Assembly: GCA_019916065.1 (NCBI GenBank)
Contig: CM034233.1
Location: 24,501,936-24,565,935, forward strand
DNA: 64,000 bases
Origin: Vitellaria paradoxa
Lineage: Eukaryota > Streptophyta > Magnoliopsida > Ericales > Sapotaceae
Reading direction: 5' to 3'
Positions within the stretch are counted from its first letter, which is position 1; each line of letters begins with the position of its first letter. Of the stretch, positions 22,145 through 33,764 are shown piece by piece. The position numbers and the translations under genes are program-made. The notes under the pieces were generated by a model. The model saw only the letters and a list, made by a program, of their open reading frames with translations. It was not told the origin of the DNA and did no database searches.

Positions 22145-23196
22145 GGCCCCATTTGGTAACATTTTTGTTTTCTATTTTTTTGTTTCCGTTTTTAAAATTT
22201 TGTAAACTAACAACAGAAACATATTTGTTAAATCTGTTTCCATTTTTATGTTTTCAAAAAAAAAAAATAAAAACGGAAACAGAAAAAAAGTATTTTCACT
22301 TTATTTTCTTTTTTTGTTGTAAATATTTTGTCAATCTTAAAATTTTGTTTATTTTTGTTATATTACATAAAAATAAATTATTTTATTCAAATATTTTATT
22401 AAAGTAAGTTATTTTAATAAATAATATAATTAAATTTAATAAATTAATTATATAAATTAATATAAATTATTTTTAATAAATAATAAAACTAAATTAATTA
22501 ACTTAATTTAATAATTAAATTGATTTATAAAAAATATTTAATAATAAATATTTAAGTTACAATAATTTTTAATTTAATTTAATAATTATTATTAAATTAT
22601 TTTAAATAAATGTCATAATTAAATTAAATTATTTATGATTTAATTAATTTAATTTATATAAAATATATTTTCTTAAATTGTTTTAATAAATAATTAAATG
22701 AATTTAATTAATTTAAAAATAAATAATTTAATTTAATAATTAATCTAATTTAATTATTCATTTAATATGAAATATATTTTATTAAATTATTTTTAATAAA
22801 TAATATAATTAAATTGTAATTAATATATTTTATATTTATTAAATTAAATGATATAATATTTATATTTCATTCAATTATTTTTAATAAATAATATCATTTA
22901 ATATATTTTATATTTATTGAATTAAATAATTTTAATAAATAATTTACAGTATTAATTTAATTAATTATATTAATTAAATTAAATTAAATTAATATAAAAT
23001 ATATTTTATTAAGTTCTATTAATTTTTAAAACTAATAAAATTAAATATTTTCTAAAATAAAAAAATTAATAATTATAATCAAACTTACATTACCAAACGT
23101 AATTTCAGTTTTCATTTTAAAAAGAAATAAATAGTAATAAAAAATAAAAATCAAAAAAATAACAATAAAAATATGATAACGTTCACAAACGGCTCC
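22145..23196 (+). mobile_element. Extremely AT-rich DNA element, copy A
   Basis: 1052 bp beginning GGCCCCATTTGGTAAC and ending with the inverse of GGAGCCGTTTGTGAAC. The middle ~600 bp is almost purely A/T and is matched, in inverted orientation, by 34655-35472. Matching blocks include TTCTATTAATTTTTAAAACT and ACGTAATTTCAGTTTTCATTT near the right end. Open frames here are artefacts of A/T composition. No transposase, and no clear target duplication. Confidence 0.65.
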
Positions 23197-23199
23197 TAT

Positions 23200-23990
23200 G
23201 TCTCCCACCATCATCTTTATAATGCACACACGCACAGAGATAATTAAAAATATTAAACAGAAGTATAAATTAGCCACTCAAAACGGCAATCTCTTGGAGT
23301 CTTTAATTACTAATAAACTTTACCAAAGACTTTTTAAACTTCTTCTGTGAACACGAGTATCCATTCATGTGGGTGAATATTGCAAGTTTATAATTAAATT
23401 TACACATAATATTTAATTTAATATTTATAATTTAATTTTTATAATATTTACATATTTTACTTACTTACAAAATATAATCAAGAATACATATCTTAAACTA
23501 CTGTTAATGAAAATTTGAATGCAAAAAGTTATCTTAAAATATTGTTTAGGAATCTTTTGCTTCAACAAAAATAAATTTTTTTAGAAAATAGGATTTTTTC
23601 CTCTTACCCCATAAATCCTATTGTGTTATAATTTTTTTTAATGCGTATGAATTACTGAAATTCATTTACTATTTATAGGGAGAAAGAAGGCCCAGTTTTC
23701 CAATTAATCATTTAATCTCTACCATCTAACAAAATAGGATATCGCTAAAAAATTAACTCATAATTTTTTACTAATAATAATTCTTTTAAATAAATTCTTA
23801 CCAAATTTAAATTCTTATATTAATCACTTTAATTAGGACACCGTGAGAATTAATGATTAATATCTCTAAGTACAAGTGAGTTTTACTTACCCCCAAAAAA
23901 AAAAAAAAAATACATGAGTTTTCAATTGATCAAGTTGTTATTGGGTATATTGTTTAAAACCTATGGACAACCTTTGTCAAATGGAACTTG
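23200..23990. other. AT-rich spacer
   Basis: No gene recognised. Confidence 0.5.
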
Positions 23991-23991
23991 T

Positions 23992-24270
23992 CACTACTAT
24001 AAAAATGCATAAATATCATAACTTTTAGATGTGATTTTCACTTTCTATGTCAGTAACAAAAGTGTGATTGATCCAAATGAGCTTGTAAGTCACTTATTTT
24101 CGATTACAGTTTACAATTGTGATAAAAACTTACAACAATCACATACTAAAAGCGTGATTTTTTACAGTAAAAACTTAGATGAAAAGAAATCTCGTGTGAT
24201 CTTTTATGAATTTTAATCTCACATTTTTTGAAAAATCATGATCAAATATAAAAAAATAATCACACTAAAG
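23992..24270 (+). mobile_element. CACTA-like left end
   Basis: Starts CACTACTATAAAAATGC, a CACTA (En/Spm) terminal motif. It is followed by repeated sub-terminal GTGTGATT and AATCACA words on both strands. No matching right end was found, so it is a fragment or its right end is lost. Confidence 0.45.
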
Positions 24271-24279
24271 AAATGGATT

Positions 24280-25500
24280 AATTTTAAAAATAATAAAAAT
24301 CCACCTAGCAACCTATCACCATGCCATTGTAGCATTGTTTGGCACCTTGTCATTATAGTAATCTTATATATTTGATATTTTTTTTTTTTTTGCTTAAAAT
24401 CGAACTCATGCCATTCCTTTGAAAGTTAATATAGTTGACCGCTAATCCAAGTTATCATTTACATATACATTTTACATATTAATGTATAAAAATAAATTTT
24501 TATCACTTTTGGGGTTACTAAAAATAGTAATAAAATTATATTATTTTAATTTAATTATTTTACATTTTTTACAATAATTTATAATGACTTTTGTCAACTA
24601 ATTAGTAGTTAAAAGTTACACTTTTCCTTATCAATTGGTCAGAAAAAAAGATAAAAAAAAAACTTACTTTTATTTAATTATTTTAACTTTTTGCAATAAT
24701 TTGAAATCATAACCAATATATAGTACCATGCGAATACTTAATAAATAATTTATGAATATCTATCATATTTAATTAAAAATGATTTTAATTCTTTTTCTTA
24801 TTTTTCTTTAATCTTTATGTACAGCATATATTTAATCATGACTCACTATTTATAATATATTTTTTTCGTTCTGTATTATATTTTTGAAACTAATTAGGTC
24901 GCGTTTATTTTAGTTTTAGAAAATTATTATTCAAAACAAAATTTTTGAAAACTATTTTAAAAATTGATTAGTTTTCAAAAATTGATTTGTAATACAAAAA
25001 ATATTTTCAATGATTATATCCAAAAATTAGTTCTAAAAAGAAAAAAAAGAAAATTTTTATTATTTTTATTTCTAAATTTTTATCACTTTCGACAAAATAT
25101 AAAATAATGTCAATTTTAATATAATTAATATTAAAGATACACTAAACGTTTATTATATATTAAGTATTTAACATTCTCCTTATTATAAGTCATACAAATT
25201 ATGAAAATTACACTCATATATTTATTGAAAAAATAATAATTATACATTTAATGTTATTTAAATTTGATTTGGTAAATTTAGTTTTAACATTAATATAAAA
25301 ATATTTTTACTTATTGATCTATGATTGTAGTTTTTATAGCATATTCAATTAATTAAAATTAATAAATAAATGTTACAATAAAATTTATGAAATCTAATTT
25401 AAATAATATAAAGTGATAAATAAAATTGTTTGAGAGAGACATAGAGAAAAAACAATAATATTGTCTCATTTTTAATTATTTTGCTTTTTTTAAGATATAC
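24280..25500. other. AT-rich spacer
   Basis: No gene recognised. A block at about 24898-25080 starting GGTCGCGTTTATTTTAG has the look of a MITE end but no partner was found. Confidence 0.45.
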
Positions 25501-25511
25501 TTTTTCTTATT

Positions 25512-25735
25512 TTTTTATCTTAGTTTTTTCTAGAGATGTTTCCACTAATCTTTTATCTCAGTTTTTTTTAGAGATAGTTTTCACTGATCTTTTATCTCAG
25601 TTTTTTCTAGAGATTGTTTTTACTAATCTTTTATCTTATTTTAAATACATTAATCATGATTTTCAGCAAAACTGAGATAAAAAAGTATAAAAAGTAACTT
25701 TTTATCTCAATTTTTTAATTAAACTGAGATAAAAA
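25512..25735. repeat. 39-bp tandem repeat with inverted TTTTATCTCAGTTTT motif
   Basis: TTTTATCTYAG recurs at about 25512, 25551, 25590 and 25629 (39-bp spacing). The inverse AACTGAGATAAAAA follows at about 25671 and 25723, so the array can fold on itself. It could be sub-terminal sequence of the CACTA-like element starting at 23992; that is inference. Confidence 0.75.
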
Positions 25736-26005
25736 GTTTAATTCACAAATCTTTGTCATGCTTTCTCTAAAACCGTGATCTTTATAAATTTCTCAATGTG
25801 ATCTTTATCAATTATTGTAATCCTGTGTTATGCCCATAAATAATATATATATACACTAAGTGTATTCTGTGTTCACGCGAGCTAACGTCAGCAGATCTAT
25901 CCACTTCTTTCTCTTTTCCTTTCTTCTCCCTGCTCTCTCTCTCTCTCAATGCGGAGCTTACGCTAACAAATCCACCCACCCCCTTTTCTTTCCTCTCATC
26001 CCCTT

Positions 26006-26010
<5 letters not shown>

Positions 26011-26043
<33 letters not shown>
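26011..26043. repeat. (CT)n microsatellite
   Basis: Sixteen CT units. It follows a pyrimidine-rich stretch (25900-26010) in which an ~85-bp block is imperfectly duplicated. Arg/Glu-rich and Ser/Leu-rich frames here are repeat artefacts. Confidence 0.9.
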
Positions 26044-26046
<3 letters not shown>

Positions 26047-26049
26047 GCC

Positions 26050-27540
26050 CTTGTTATATATGTACATAGTGACGTTAAGACAATAGAGGTTCCCGAGACA
26101 ATTACTTAGGATTTAGGACAAATTGACTTCATATACATAATATATAATCGCAAGCATGCTTAAACTCTGTTGAAGACAGGAATATGCCAAAAGTATAAGA
26201 GATCTTTGAAATTACTTTAAAATTATAAAATTAATATATTGTTTGTGTCAGTTGTCGTTATTATTTATTTATTTGAGGATAAATTTTTGTCCTCGAAAAT
26301 AATTAAAATATATCTCGATCATCTATTCTTGATTATTTTTCCTTGAGTTGAGCCGTGTAGTGTTCGCATATATGTGCAGTTGCGTGTTTATACAGACAAG
26401 CTTAACGCGCGCTAGTGCACTTTCGTTTTCGGCGCTTGTAGTGACAAAAAAAATAAGATAAAAATGAAGTAATTTGAAATAATTTGTGGCTTCATAATTT
26501 ATAGAATGAGATAAAAAATAAATAATTTTTAAAAATTTTTAGTATTTTTTAACATTTTTTCAGTGTGCTAAATGCACCATTTGTATAATAAACAACAATA
26601 ACATATATATATATATTTCAACGAATTCAAAATGTTCTTTTTTTAAAAAATCTAATTTATTTAATTTTTAATGAAATTATTTTATTAAAGTGATAGTTCA
26701 CATTAATCAAGTCATATAATTTTGATGAATAATTTTAATTAATCAAAAATTCTAATTATATAACATCAACGGTATTTATACAAAAAAACAATTATTGACA
26801 TGTTAAATTTCATTTATCGTCTATACAATTATATAAAAGAAAAACTAATTTTGGTATATATATCATTAACTTAGAGGGACATCAAACTTTTAAAATTTTA
26901 AACTGTATTATAACTTATAATTAATTTTTGTGTATGAAGGATAAGGATAAAAAGAAATATAATAAGTGAAAAAAGAATAAAAGAAAGGAGAAGAAAGAGG
27001 GAGATAAGAGGAAAATGGATTAAGAAGGAAAATGAATCCCATATAGTGCATGTGTCCTTGGTTGTAGAATCAGACTTTGTAGTCATTGAAGAAGAAAATA
27101 ATATATTCTCTTGAAATAAATTGAGAATATTTTTTATAATAAAATTATAAAAAATAATTATAATAATTTAATGAAATTTATAAAAATGATTTAAAAAATT
27201 TTAAATTATTTTAACAAAAATTGATAATTTTAACAATGAATTAATCTTTTATACGTTTGCGATGCATGAAAAATTACAATTATAAATAGACAATAGAGGG
27301 TAAACAAGTAAAGCTACGTGGGAGCATATTAACAAAATTATTTAAAATGCTAAAAAATTATTATATTTAATAAAAATTCAATGAGATTTGGTGTCCCGCT
27401 CCCGGCTATGTGGTTCTGCGCTTATGTATCTTTACCTTAGTATAAATTAGATTAATAACAAAAATTAAAATATAAGATATTTCTAAAGAACATTTAAAAA
27501 ATATTTAAACTAGAATTTTCAATTTGACAAATTAAAATTT
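26050..27540. other. AT-rich spacer upstream of the VQ gene
   Basis: No gene recognised on either strand, apart from the family A copy at 26440-26578. Confidence 0.5.
26440..26578. mobile_element. Short AT-rich MITE-like copy (family A)
   Basis: AATAAGATAAAAATGAAGT, then CATAATTTATAGAATGAG and AAATAATTTTTAAAAATTTT, ending AAATGCACC. Same order as the copy at 59530. Confidence 0.5.
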
Positions 27541-27659
27541 TGAGATGCTGAGAGGTTCAGCTACGTGTTTTCGCACCACGCACGCAACGGTGCAACAAAA
27601 ATTCGTGAATTTATTATTATTTTTTTTTTGTACTTTTTAATTTCAAAAACTATTTATTT

Positions 27660-28108
27660 AATTGCAGCAGCTGAGCGACCCACCAGCAACTGGGCCAGCA
27701 GACAAAAAGCATTTGAAATTGACAAGCAAAGGGCAGCCGCCTGCCCGCAAGGCCTTTGCTCTATCCCTCCTCCGGCACGCTTCAACGACCCCACATCCAC
27801 CTCCTCCACATATGTCAACGGTCAGAAATCACTGCATCTCCTCTCCACCCTTTATATATATGTATTTATATGTGCATTTATATATATATATCCACTCTCT
27901 TCTCCTCCACCCCGACCTCAATTCGGAAGAAACGACCCTTCTCTCCTTCCACCACTGCTTTCTCTCCCTACCTATTTATACATATCTAACAGATCGTTGT
28001 AAATATATATAATATATATATAAATCAGGCAAATTCTCTGTTTCTTTTGTTCTGGATCACAGACTCCATTGCCATCTTTTGTGATCGTGCGTGTTGAGTT
28101 GAGACGAC
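27660..28108 (+). promoter_or_regulatory. Promoter and 5' leader region of the VQ gene
   Basis: GC content rises relative to the flanks. TATA-box candidates are CTTTATATATATG near 27850 and CTATTTATACAT near 27971. Pyrimidine-rich CTCTTCTCC and CTCTCCTTCC patches between them resemble plant core-promoter Y patches. TTGAC W-box cores (WRKY sites) occur near 27718 and, inverted, near 27813; VQ proteins partner WRKY factors, so feedback is conceivable but unproven. Several overlapping open frames here have no family resemblance. Confidence 0.45.
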
Positions 28109-28710
28109 ATGAGCGCTGCAAAGTTCAACGGTGAAGGACTCGAAGACAAAAAGCTGATCAACGGTTCACGTCCAGCTCCACTGAGGATCAACAAGGACTC
28201 ACACGCCGTCCAGAAACCATCTTTTCCCTATTCCCGGCCGCCGTCCGCCACAAAGGAGCAAAACGACACGGCAGAGCATCATCATCAGAAGCAGGAACGC
28301 CGCCCAGTAATCATCTACGCGCATTCTCCCAAGGTCATCCACACCAAGCCCGAGATTTCATGGCCCTCGTTCAGAAGCTCACCGGTCTCTCGCCGCCGGC
28401 GGTGGACGACGCTGGAGAAGGCGCTCAACAGGAAAAGAATGAAACGAGGCCGTCTATGGATGAGGGTAACAGCAATATTGACCCATCATCATCGTTGTTA
28501 TCTTCGTTTTCTCCTCCTGTGCCTAATCAATTATTTTCTGATGTACAGCTATTCACACCAAATTCAACCAATTTCTTTCTCTCTCCTCAGGCTCTCTATA
28601 GATTTGTTGATAGAGTTTCCCCCTCCAGAAATTTGCGTAACTCAACACCACCTTCTGTTTTTGAAGCCAATAATGGAACTTCCTCAACATACGTTGAGAA
28701 GATGAGGTGA
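28109..28710 (+). CDS. VQ motif-containing protein (VQ8/VQ20-like), frameshifted
   Basis: Single-exon gene for a plant VQ protein, a nuclear cofactor class that binds WRKY transcription factors through FxxxVQxLTG. Frame 2 from ATG 28109 gives residues 1-81: polar, with a His-rich HHHQKQ stretch and then PVIIYAHSPKVIHTKP, the conserved block just before the VQ motif. The motif FMALVQKLTGLS follows at 28357-28392, but in frame 1. That frame continues 116 codons (Ser/Pro-rich, with FFLSPQALYRFVDRVSP) to TGA 28708-28710. A CCC run at 28349-28351, where the family reads Lys-Pro-Arg-Asp-Phe, implies one missing base. Without it the product would be ~200 residues. Either a true null allele or a sequencing error. 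The block before the motif resembles the VQ8/VQ20 clade; which member is uncertain. Confidence 0.87.
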
Positions 28711-28908
28711 TCAATTGGGTACATAGAGATCAATGTTCAATTCGTTTTCTACTTCCTTTTTTTGCTAATTAAAAGTTCTTTTATTTATCTGTTTATTGTT
28801 TTCTTTGTATGTTTTTGTTGGTTGAAACAAAGATATGATCATATAGGGGCAGACAAAAGAATCAAATTAATGTGAATGAAAATGCACTATCCTTTTTTAA
28901 GTATATAT

Positions 28909-29270
28909 ATTGTGAGGGCGTTTTCATGATCTCGACAAGTGATCGTTCGATTGTAACCCTCTTTCATCTCTCACACTCAAAAAAATTGTAAATTTGTTAT
29001 CCTAAAGAAGTTGCATCTCCCCCGACTCGAATTCCAAATCTTTAAGTATTAAAGGAGGGGTTGAGTGAGTACCCATGGCCACTTAAATTGGATGGTTATG
29101 GGTACTTACTCAATCCCTTCTTTAATATTTAAAGTTTAGGAGATTTTGAGTCGAGGGAAGCTTACCCTTTTTAGAGTGGCAAATTCACAATTCCTTTGAG
29201 TGTGAGAGATGAAAAGAGAGTCGCAACAGAATGATCACTCCCCGCAATCACGAAAATGCCATTACAAATA
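28909..29270. mobile_element. Hairpin (long terminal inverted repeat) element
   Basis: Two ~165-bp arms are inverted copies. The left arm (from about 28915) has GGGCGTTTTCATGATC, TTTCATCTCTCACACTCAAA and GAGTGAGTACCCAT. The inverse of the right arm has GGCATTTTCGTGATTG, TTTCATCTCTCACACTCAAA and GAGTAAGTACCCAT. A short loop lies around 29080-29095. It starts ~200 bp past the VQ stop, probably at or just beyond the 3' UTR. No open frame; fits a fold-back or Mutator-type MITE. Confidence 0.8.
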
Positions 29271-29274
29271 GTTT

Positions 29275-30020
29275 AAGGGACATTAGGCTTGAAAGTGGAT
29301 TATTTTGTGCGTTAAAATTCAGAAACCCAAAATTGATTCAACTTTTCTTAGAAAATCAATTATAAACTAGCATATAGTCATATATGAGACCTCATCACGG
29401 CCTTAGATAGTTAGAACAGCTATATATTTCATTCATTGAGTCCTAAAATAACTTTCAACCACTCACTACTCCTATATTAATCTTTTGTTTTATTCAAATG
29501 CCCCTTAAAATTTTTAACCCTAAGTAATTAATATTAATTGTAATTGAACTTTTCCCATGTTTAACCATAATGTAATTTTAGGGTAATTAATATTAACCTT
29601 GAAATTCAATATTGAATTTTACCCATAACTAAATTTAACCCTAAATTAATTTTAAAATAATTAATAATAACTCTAATTAATTTTGATAACTAATTAAATT
29701 CAACCATAATTTAGTTTTAAAATAACTAATTATATTACTAAATATAATTTAACCCTAAATATAATTTTAAACCTAAATTTTGTCAAACTAACTTCATGTG
29801 CTTATAAGATTATTATTTTATTTATTTATTTATTTTTATAGTATCATTATAAACTATACAATCGGGAGTAGAATGATTTTCAAATTAGCAACTATTTTTA
29901 CGAGTTTATTTTTGGGTTTTTACATTAATCTTTATATTTGTTAATTTATTGATCATTTTATTTAAATTTTGTCTAATTAATTTAATTTATAAGATTATTG
30001 TCCTTTTTTTTTTTACTATA
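29275..30020. other. AT-rich spacer with degenerate TAACCCTAAATT words
   Basis: From about 29505 to 29780, phrases such as TTTAACCCTAAATTAATTTT recur irregularly. They are not telomeric arrays because spacing and units vary. No gene. Confidence 0.5.
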
Positions 30021-30022
30021 TT

Positions 30023-32754
30023 CACTGCAAGAAATGTAGAAATGCTCGATTGCCTAAGGCGGTAATCTAAAGTGACTTAGGCGATCGTCTAAAATATAGC
30101 CGACTGCTTCACTTCCACTTCATAATTAAAACCATTATGAACGTTCGAACTCTAATTGAATTTCATTCCTAGTTAAAGTTAACCATGATTTAATGTTGAC
30201 ATCATTAATCAAATTTAAGGACCACGCCAATGTAAGTTTGAAAGAACTTTGCAACTATTACTGATTTATTTGCATTTTTAGGGATTTATTTATAAAGACT
30301 TTGTAACTAGACTCGCAATTTAAGGTTTGTATACATCTTTCGAGCCCATTCAGATTGTATAGAGATTTATGAATTTGTAGAGATTTTACTATATTAATCC
30401 TAATTGAATTTTATCCCTAAATCTATTAAAGTAGATTTCACTTTAATTAAATGTAATCCTTAAAGAATTGTAATCCTAATTGAATTTTATCTTTGATTCA
30501 ATTAAACCCTAGTTGAATTTCATTAATATTAGATTTTAATGCACTTTAATGCTAATAAAGTGTTTATGGCATTATTGTCTTACGTTTTATTATTTTCAAT
30601 ATAAATTTACATTAGGGAGTTTAATGATTTTAATATTATGCATGTATTATTTGAACACATTTACTTTTAGATTTATAGATTAATATTTAAAATTTACACT
30701 TCAGGTGTACAAAAGATTAATTAATGTCCAGTTTTTAAGCATTTTTAATATCAAATTAATTTTATATCTTAATTAACAACTACTTTAACTTACTTCATAC
30801 TTTATTTAAGTTGATCAAATCTAGCCGAATTTTAGTTTATTTAACTCAATCAAATCTAGCCTAATTTTAGTTTATTTCAATCAATTATAACTATTGATAA
30901 ATCATAAGAATATTGCATCCATAATTAACTAATTCATTAGTTACCATAAAAAATTTTTCATAAATAAAATATTTTCAAAGAATCAATCTTTTTAAATTAA
31001 AATTATTATTTATAAAAACATCTAGTTAAAACTTTAGTATTCATTAAAAGTACTTATTACTTGCTAAAAAGTATTTTTCTTTTAAAAGAATAATTTAAAT
31101 GAACAACTAATTTGAGTATGATAAATAATAGCAATCTTTTTAAATTAAAATTATTATTTATTAAAAAAATTTACTTAAAACTTAAGTATTCATTAAAAAT
31201 AATTAGTACTTGCTAAAAAATATTTTTATTTTCAAAAAATAATTTAAGTGAACAACTAATTTGAGTACGATAAATAATTACTTTTAATAAATTATATTAA
31301 CACAATACAAAAAAAAAATATTTTACTAGAATGCATAATTTAATAACTAATGTTCATTTATTAAAAATATTTTCCAAGTGAAAAAATAAATAAATTAAAT
31401 CATCACTTCATATTTCGTTAGTATAGTAATTAATATGTATTAGTTACGTAAATTGAATTCGATCATCTTAATAGTAATTTATTATTTTTTAAAATATTAT
31501 TTTGATAAAACAAATCAACTTAAATATTTTAATTTCATTATATGAAAGGATATAGTTCTAATTTTGTAAATGATATTATTAAAATTTCATTTTTAATTTA
31601 AATGTTTTGATGATAATATACAAAAGCAATATATTTCTAACTAATTTTTTACAAAGTTTAAATTAAACATCAATTTTTTAATTTCAATATTGAACTCATT
31701 GTAAATTTTAATATAGTTTAACTCAATAAAGTTGAAATTAATATTTCATAGATAATTAAAATTTAGGTTATGCTATGATAATTTTTATATGTTATGTTGA
31801 TTTGGAAAATAAAATTATTTCTAAATTTTTCCTCTTTTATTTTTTTTGTCAAAATTAGTTTCATCAATTCCAACATAACTATAAAATCCACATAAATTGA
31901 CCAACTTCACAAAATTTAACAATCCTTAGAGCAACAAACAACAACAATCCCAATTGCATAAGATTATATTTTTAATTAAAAATACACAACATGTTCAAAT
32001 TTTCAATTGGAAAACCCAAATGATCAAACTAAGCCAAGTATCAAACATAATCTATTAGTTATAAACTTCTCAAACTAATAATTAACAATAAAATTCAACA
32101 AACATTGAGACATTTTGAAACTTAGTAATTAGAAATTGCAACAACACACAAACTTAAACCCAAACAAATTAATTAACAACATATTAAATAATAAAAAAAA
32201 CAGTCTAGCTATGCAATCCAAACACCAAAAATTAAAAATTAACAGAAACCTGGAGCAGGGGAGGTAACCCAACTATATACCACTGCAAATATATATGCCT
32301 GCAAATAGAGAGAGAGAAAAATTATACTGAGAGGGAGAGCAAGAGAACTGGGGAGAGAGAGAAATAGAGAGAGACCCAAGAGAGAGAAAGAGAGCGAGAG
32401 GAAAGGAGAGGGAGAGAGCTTTACTTATTTGCCGATGGCTCGGTGGGGAGGTCACCGGAATGGATGAACTATGGCAAAAAATGGCAACAACAACGGTTGA
32501 GCGAGAAGAAAGAGAGCAAGAGTGAGAGAGAGTGACGAAAAAGATACAGAGCGGGAAGAGGGTGGGTTTTGGGGGGAAATTAATGGAGTTTAGACGACCG
32601 CTTCTAGACAATCGAGCATGTTTATAAAATAGTCGTCTATTCCATTATTCTTGACCACCTCCATGTTTATAAAATAGTGGTCTATTCCATTATTCTTGAC
32701 CACCTCCAAGCTATCGAGCATTCCTTCGTTTTCTATGTATAATTTCTAGTAGTG
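30023..32754. mobile_element. Non-autonomous CACTA element
   Basis: The left end CACTGCAAGAAATGTAGAAATGCTCGAT mirrors the inverse of the right end (CACTACTAGAAATTATAC ... GGAATGCTCGAT). Both begin CACT and share AATGCTCGAT. Near the right end a 53-bp block containing ATAGTSGTCTATTCCATTATT is tandemly repeated (about 32617-32715), typical of CACTA sub-terminal repeats. The interior is AT-rich with a GA-rich stretch (32300-32420) and no transposase. Flanking trinucleotides are ATT and AAA, so the 3-bp duplication is not intact. A 112-codon minus-strand frame (32273-32611) translates the GA-rich stretch and is not considered real. Confidence 0.75.
30983..31285. repeat. Tandem duplication (~150 bp) inside the CACTA element
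   Basis: CAATCTTTTTAAATTAAAATT starts both copies (about 30984 and 31132), and both end near GAACAACTAATTTGAGTA. Substitutions are few. Confidence 0.8.
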
Positions 32755-32757
32755 AAA

Positions 32758-32870
32758 CAACTACTCTCAGAAAATCAATTATAACCTAACATCTAATCAT
32801 ATATAAGACCTCATCACGTTCTTAGATCATTAGAATAACTATATACTTCATTCATCAAGCCATAAAATTT
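32758..32870 (+). repeat. Direct repeat of 29345-29455
   Basis: AGAAAATCAATTATAA, TATAWGACCTCATCACG and TTCATTCATYRAG occur in the same order at 29348-29450 and 32775-32860, just outside the two sides of the CACTA element. Confidence 0.7.
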
Positions 32871-32879
32871 ATAATTTTG

Positions 32880-33615
32880 TATGAAATTTATAAAACAAGT
32901 TTAAGTTCTAAATGATGAAGATTGTATACCATGAACCCTTCTTTTTTCGATTTGTGACGAAATGAAGACCTTAGTGTTTTAATCAAATTCCTTCAGGAAT
33001 TAGAGTTGTTCTAGGCGATGAGAGCTATGTTTCTACTGTCTTAGAAGTCTAATCGGAGTATTTTGACATTAGTGGAATCTTATAAATGCTTATACTTTTT
33101 TTCATATATATATATATATATGTGTGTATTTTTCAATCTACCTAATAAAATCCTTTATTTTAGGCTTTCAGTTTCCTTTTTTTTTTTTTCTCTATTTTTC
33201 TTATCATATTCTTTTCCTTTTACAAATGCCCAGTCCAAACATGAGCGAGAATTTGGTGAATAAAAAGATAAGGAACGGGAAAGAAAATTAAGAAAAGTGT
33301 AAGAAAATATAAAATTTTAAATACGATTTTTTATTTAAATATATTAAAAATATAATAAAATAAGACGCATACATCAATATATTTATTTTTTTAAGAACAC
33401 TTATTTATAATTTCTTAAATTCTATACTTTTTCCCCTTTCAATTTTTTTATTACAGCCCAAATAAAAAGAGAAATGTTGATTTCCTATCTCTTTCTTTCT
33501 TTTTTTTTCTTTGGCTAATTTTTAATTCAAATACCACCAAAAAAATACTACTATAAGAAATTTATTAAAGAAAGTCCTTGCGTAGCCAATTGCATTATTA
33601 CAAGTGCTCATTGGA
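32880..33615. other. AT-rich spacer
   Basis: No gene recognised. (AT)n at about 33106-33122; poly-T stretches. Confidence 0.5.
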
Positions 33616-33619
33616 AATG

Positions 33620-33759
33620 GGGTGTTTGATTAGTGAAAGTTTAATTCAAAAAGTATAATAAAAATACAAGATTTGATAAAATTTGATTGAAAAAAAGTAT
33701 AAAAAATTTAAAAAAATAAATTGATAAGTTTTTATTAATTTTGTCCAATCAAACATCCC
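33620..33759. mobile_element. Short MITE (family B, GGTGTTTGATT ends)
   Basis: GGGTGTTTGATTAG at the left and the inverse of GGGATGTTTGATTGG at the right. The interior AAAGTATAATAAAAATA ... TAAAATTTGATTGAAAAAA matches the copy at 37920-38071. Confidence 0.65.
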
Positions 33760-33764
33760 TCAGC

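Noticed and set aside
25812..26069. Arg/Glu-rich and Ser/Leu-rich frames
   Set aside because: Direct translations of the CT/GA microsatellite.
27565..28002. 145-codon open frame upstream of the VQ gene
   Set aside because: Overlaps two other open frames in the same pyrimidine-rich promoter/leader; no family resemblance, and the TATA candidates lie inside it.
28360..28710. Separate gene starting at the internal ATG
   Set aside because: It is the second half of the VQ protein displaced by the frameshift; the Phe of the VQ motif lies just before that ATG.
29505..29780. Interstitial telomere repeat
   Set aside because: CCCTAAA words are irregularly spaced in longer A/T phrases and never form a tandem 7-bp array.
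32273..32611. Minus-strand 112-codon Ser/Leu-rich frame
   Set aside because: Translation of the GA-rich stretch inside the CACTA element; no recognisable domain.
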